5,139 bases of DNA from positions 1 to 5,139 of the forward strand of contig JACDHN010000217.1 in NCBI GenBank assembly GCA_013821025.1, in the 5' to 3' direction. The notes under the pieces are model-generated. The model was not told the origin of the DNA and made no database searches. It saw only the letters and a program-made list of their open reading frames with translations. This DNA is from Acidimicrobiia bacterium (GTDB lineage: Bacteria > Actinomycetota > Acidimicrobiia > Acidimicrobiales > Ilumatobacteraceae). Shown in pieces: positions 4,624 through 5,139 of this stretch (the first letter of the stretch is position 1; every line of letters starts with the position of its first letter). The position numbers were made by a program, and so were the translations under genes.

Positions 4624-5139
4624 GCGCGGACTGGCGGTTGGCCGTCGACATCGGAGGCACGTTCACCGACGTGGTGCTGCTCGAGGCCTCATCAGGCGCT
4701 GTTGTTGTCGACAAGACGCTCACCACGCCGTCCGATCCCCTGCTCGCAGTGCGCACCGGCGTCGGCCGGCTGCTGGAGCGTGCCGGAGTCCGCCCCACGG
4801 AGATCACGGCACCCATCGTCCATGCCACGACGCTCATCACGAACGCGCTGATCGAAGGCAAGACCGGGCGCGCCGGCCTCGTCACGACCGCCGGCTTCGG
4901 CGACACACTGCTGATCCGCGACGAGCATCGATACGACATGTACGACCTGCAGATCGAGTTCGCCGCGCCGCCGATCCCTCGCAACCTCACCTTCGAAGTG
5001 GACGAGCGCACAGTCGCCGGCGGCGACGTCCTGCACCCACCGTCCGCCGAGTCGCTGACGCAGGTGACTGCGTCGTTGCGGGCGGCGCAGGTCGAGTCGG
5101 TCGCCGTCTGCTTCCTCAACTCGTACGTCAACGCCACCA
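4620..5139 (+). CDS. Hydantoinase/oxoprolinase-family protein, A subunit, N-terminal part (3' end outside window)
   Basis: The 173 visible residues run off the right edge with no stop. The N-terminus LAVDIGGTFTDVVLLE (residues 7-22) is the signature phosphate-binding loop of the HyuA/N-methylhydantoinase A, 5-oxoprolinase and acetone/acetophenone carboxylase family. It is followed by IVHATTLITNALIEGKTGRAGLVTTAGFGD (66-95), then YDMYDLQIEF (105-114), PPIPRNLTFEVDERT (117-131) and VAVCFLNSYVN (161-171), all typical of the hydantoinase A N-terminal domain. The full protein would be about 650-700 residues, usually followed by a hydantoinase B partner gene. Family members use ATP to open cyclic amides (hydantoins, 5-oxoproline, lactams) or to carboxylate ketones; the substrate is not decidable from this part. 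The ATG at 4620 overlaps the cupin stop by ATGA, indicating coupling. Control by the GntR protein through the operator at 4187-4200 is inferred. Confidence 0.92.
   Translation, partial: MSADWRLAVDIGGTFTDVVLLEASSGAVVVDKTLTTPSDPLLAVRTGVGRLLERAGVRPTEITAPIVHATTLITNALIEGKTGRAGLVTTAGFGDTLLIRDEHRYDMYDLQIEFAAPPIPRNLTFEVDERTVAGGDVLHPPSAESLTQVTASLRAAQVESVAVCFLNSYVNAT

Noticed and set aside
4463..5137. Long minus-strand open frame opposite the hyuA-like gene
   Set aside because: It is antisense to a clear hydantoinase-family sequence. Its product is Ser/Arg/Thr-rich without any recognisable motif, as expected of a shadow frame in high-GC DNA.
1..5139. tRNA, rRNA, riboswitch or CRISPR array
   Set aside because: No cloverleaf-like segments, conserved rRNA stretches or regularly spaced repeats were seen; gaps between genes are short.

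Overview
The window is high-GC DNA with GTG and TTG starts and tightly packed, overlapping genes. Together with protein matches to actinobacterial-type families, this suggests a high-GC Actinomycetota. An Acidimicrobiia/Ilumatobacter-like origin is possible, but that is only an impression from the style of the intergenic repeats. Eight protein genes can be supported, two of them cut by the window edges. I see no RNA genes, CRISPR array or transposase.

Left block (1-1739, plus strand): the C-terminal part of a peptide-deformylase-family enzyme is followed, in the same reading frame after one stop codon and one further triplet, by a complete formimidoylglutamate deiminase (hutF). HutF makes N-formyl-L-glutamate during histidine breakdown. 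A deformylase fold enzyme directly upstream therefore raises the possibility that this homologue takes the place of HutG; this is inference.

Middle block (1826-3269, minus strand, read leftwards): two VOC (glyoxalase/dioxygenase-fold) proteins overlap by 8 bp. They are followed, after a roughly 105-bp repeat-rich spacer with a strong hairpin, by a SnoaL-like/NTF2-fold protein. The spacer carries four copies of a 9-bp word and a 15-bp direct repeat at its two ends. It also supplies an apparently spurious N-terminal extension of the SnoaL-like gene.

Right block (3409-5139, plus strand): a FadR-type GntR regulator with an FCD ligand domain, a small cupin, and the start of a hydantoinase/oxoprolinase-family A subunit (hyuA-like) that runs off the edge. 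Cupin and hyuA overlap by ATGA. A 14-bp identical sequence containing the palindromic core TGGTCAGACCA occurs twice: in the divergent VOC/gntR spacer and just ahead of the cupin. This core fits the pattern bound by FadR-type GntR proteins. The simplest reading is one local regulon: the GntR protein senses a small carboxylate and controls the leftward VOC genes, possibly itself, and the rightward cupin-hyuA operon. The likely job is breakdown of a cyclic amide, hydantoin or similar compound; the substrate cannot be read from the sequence.
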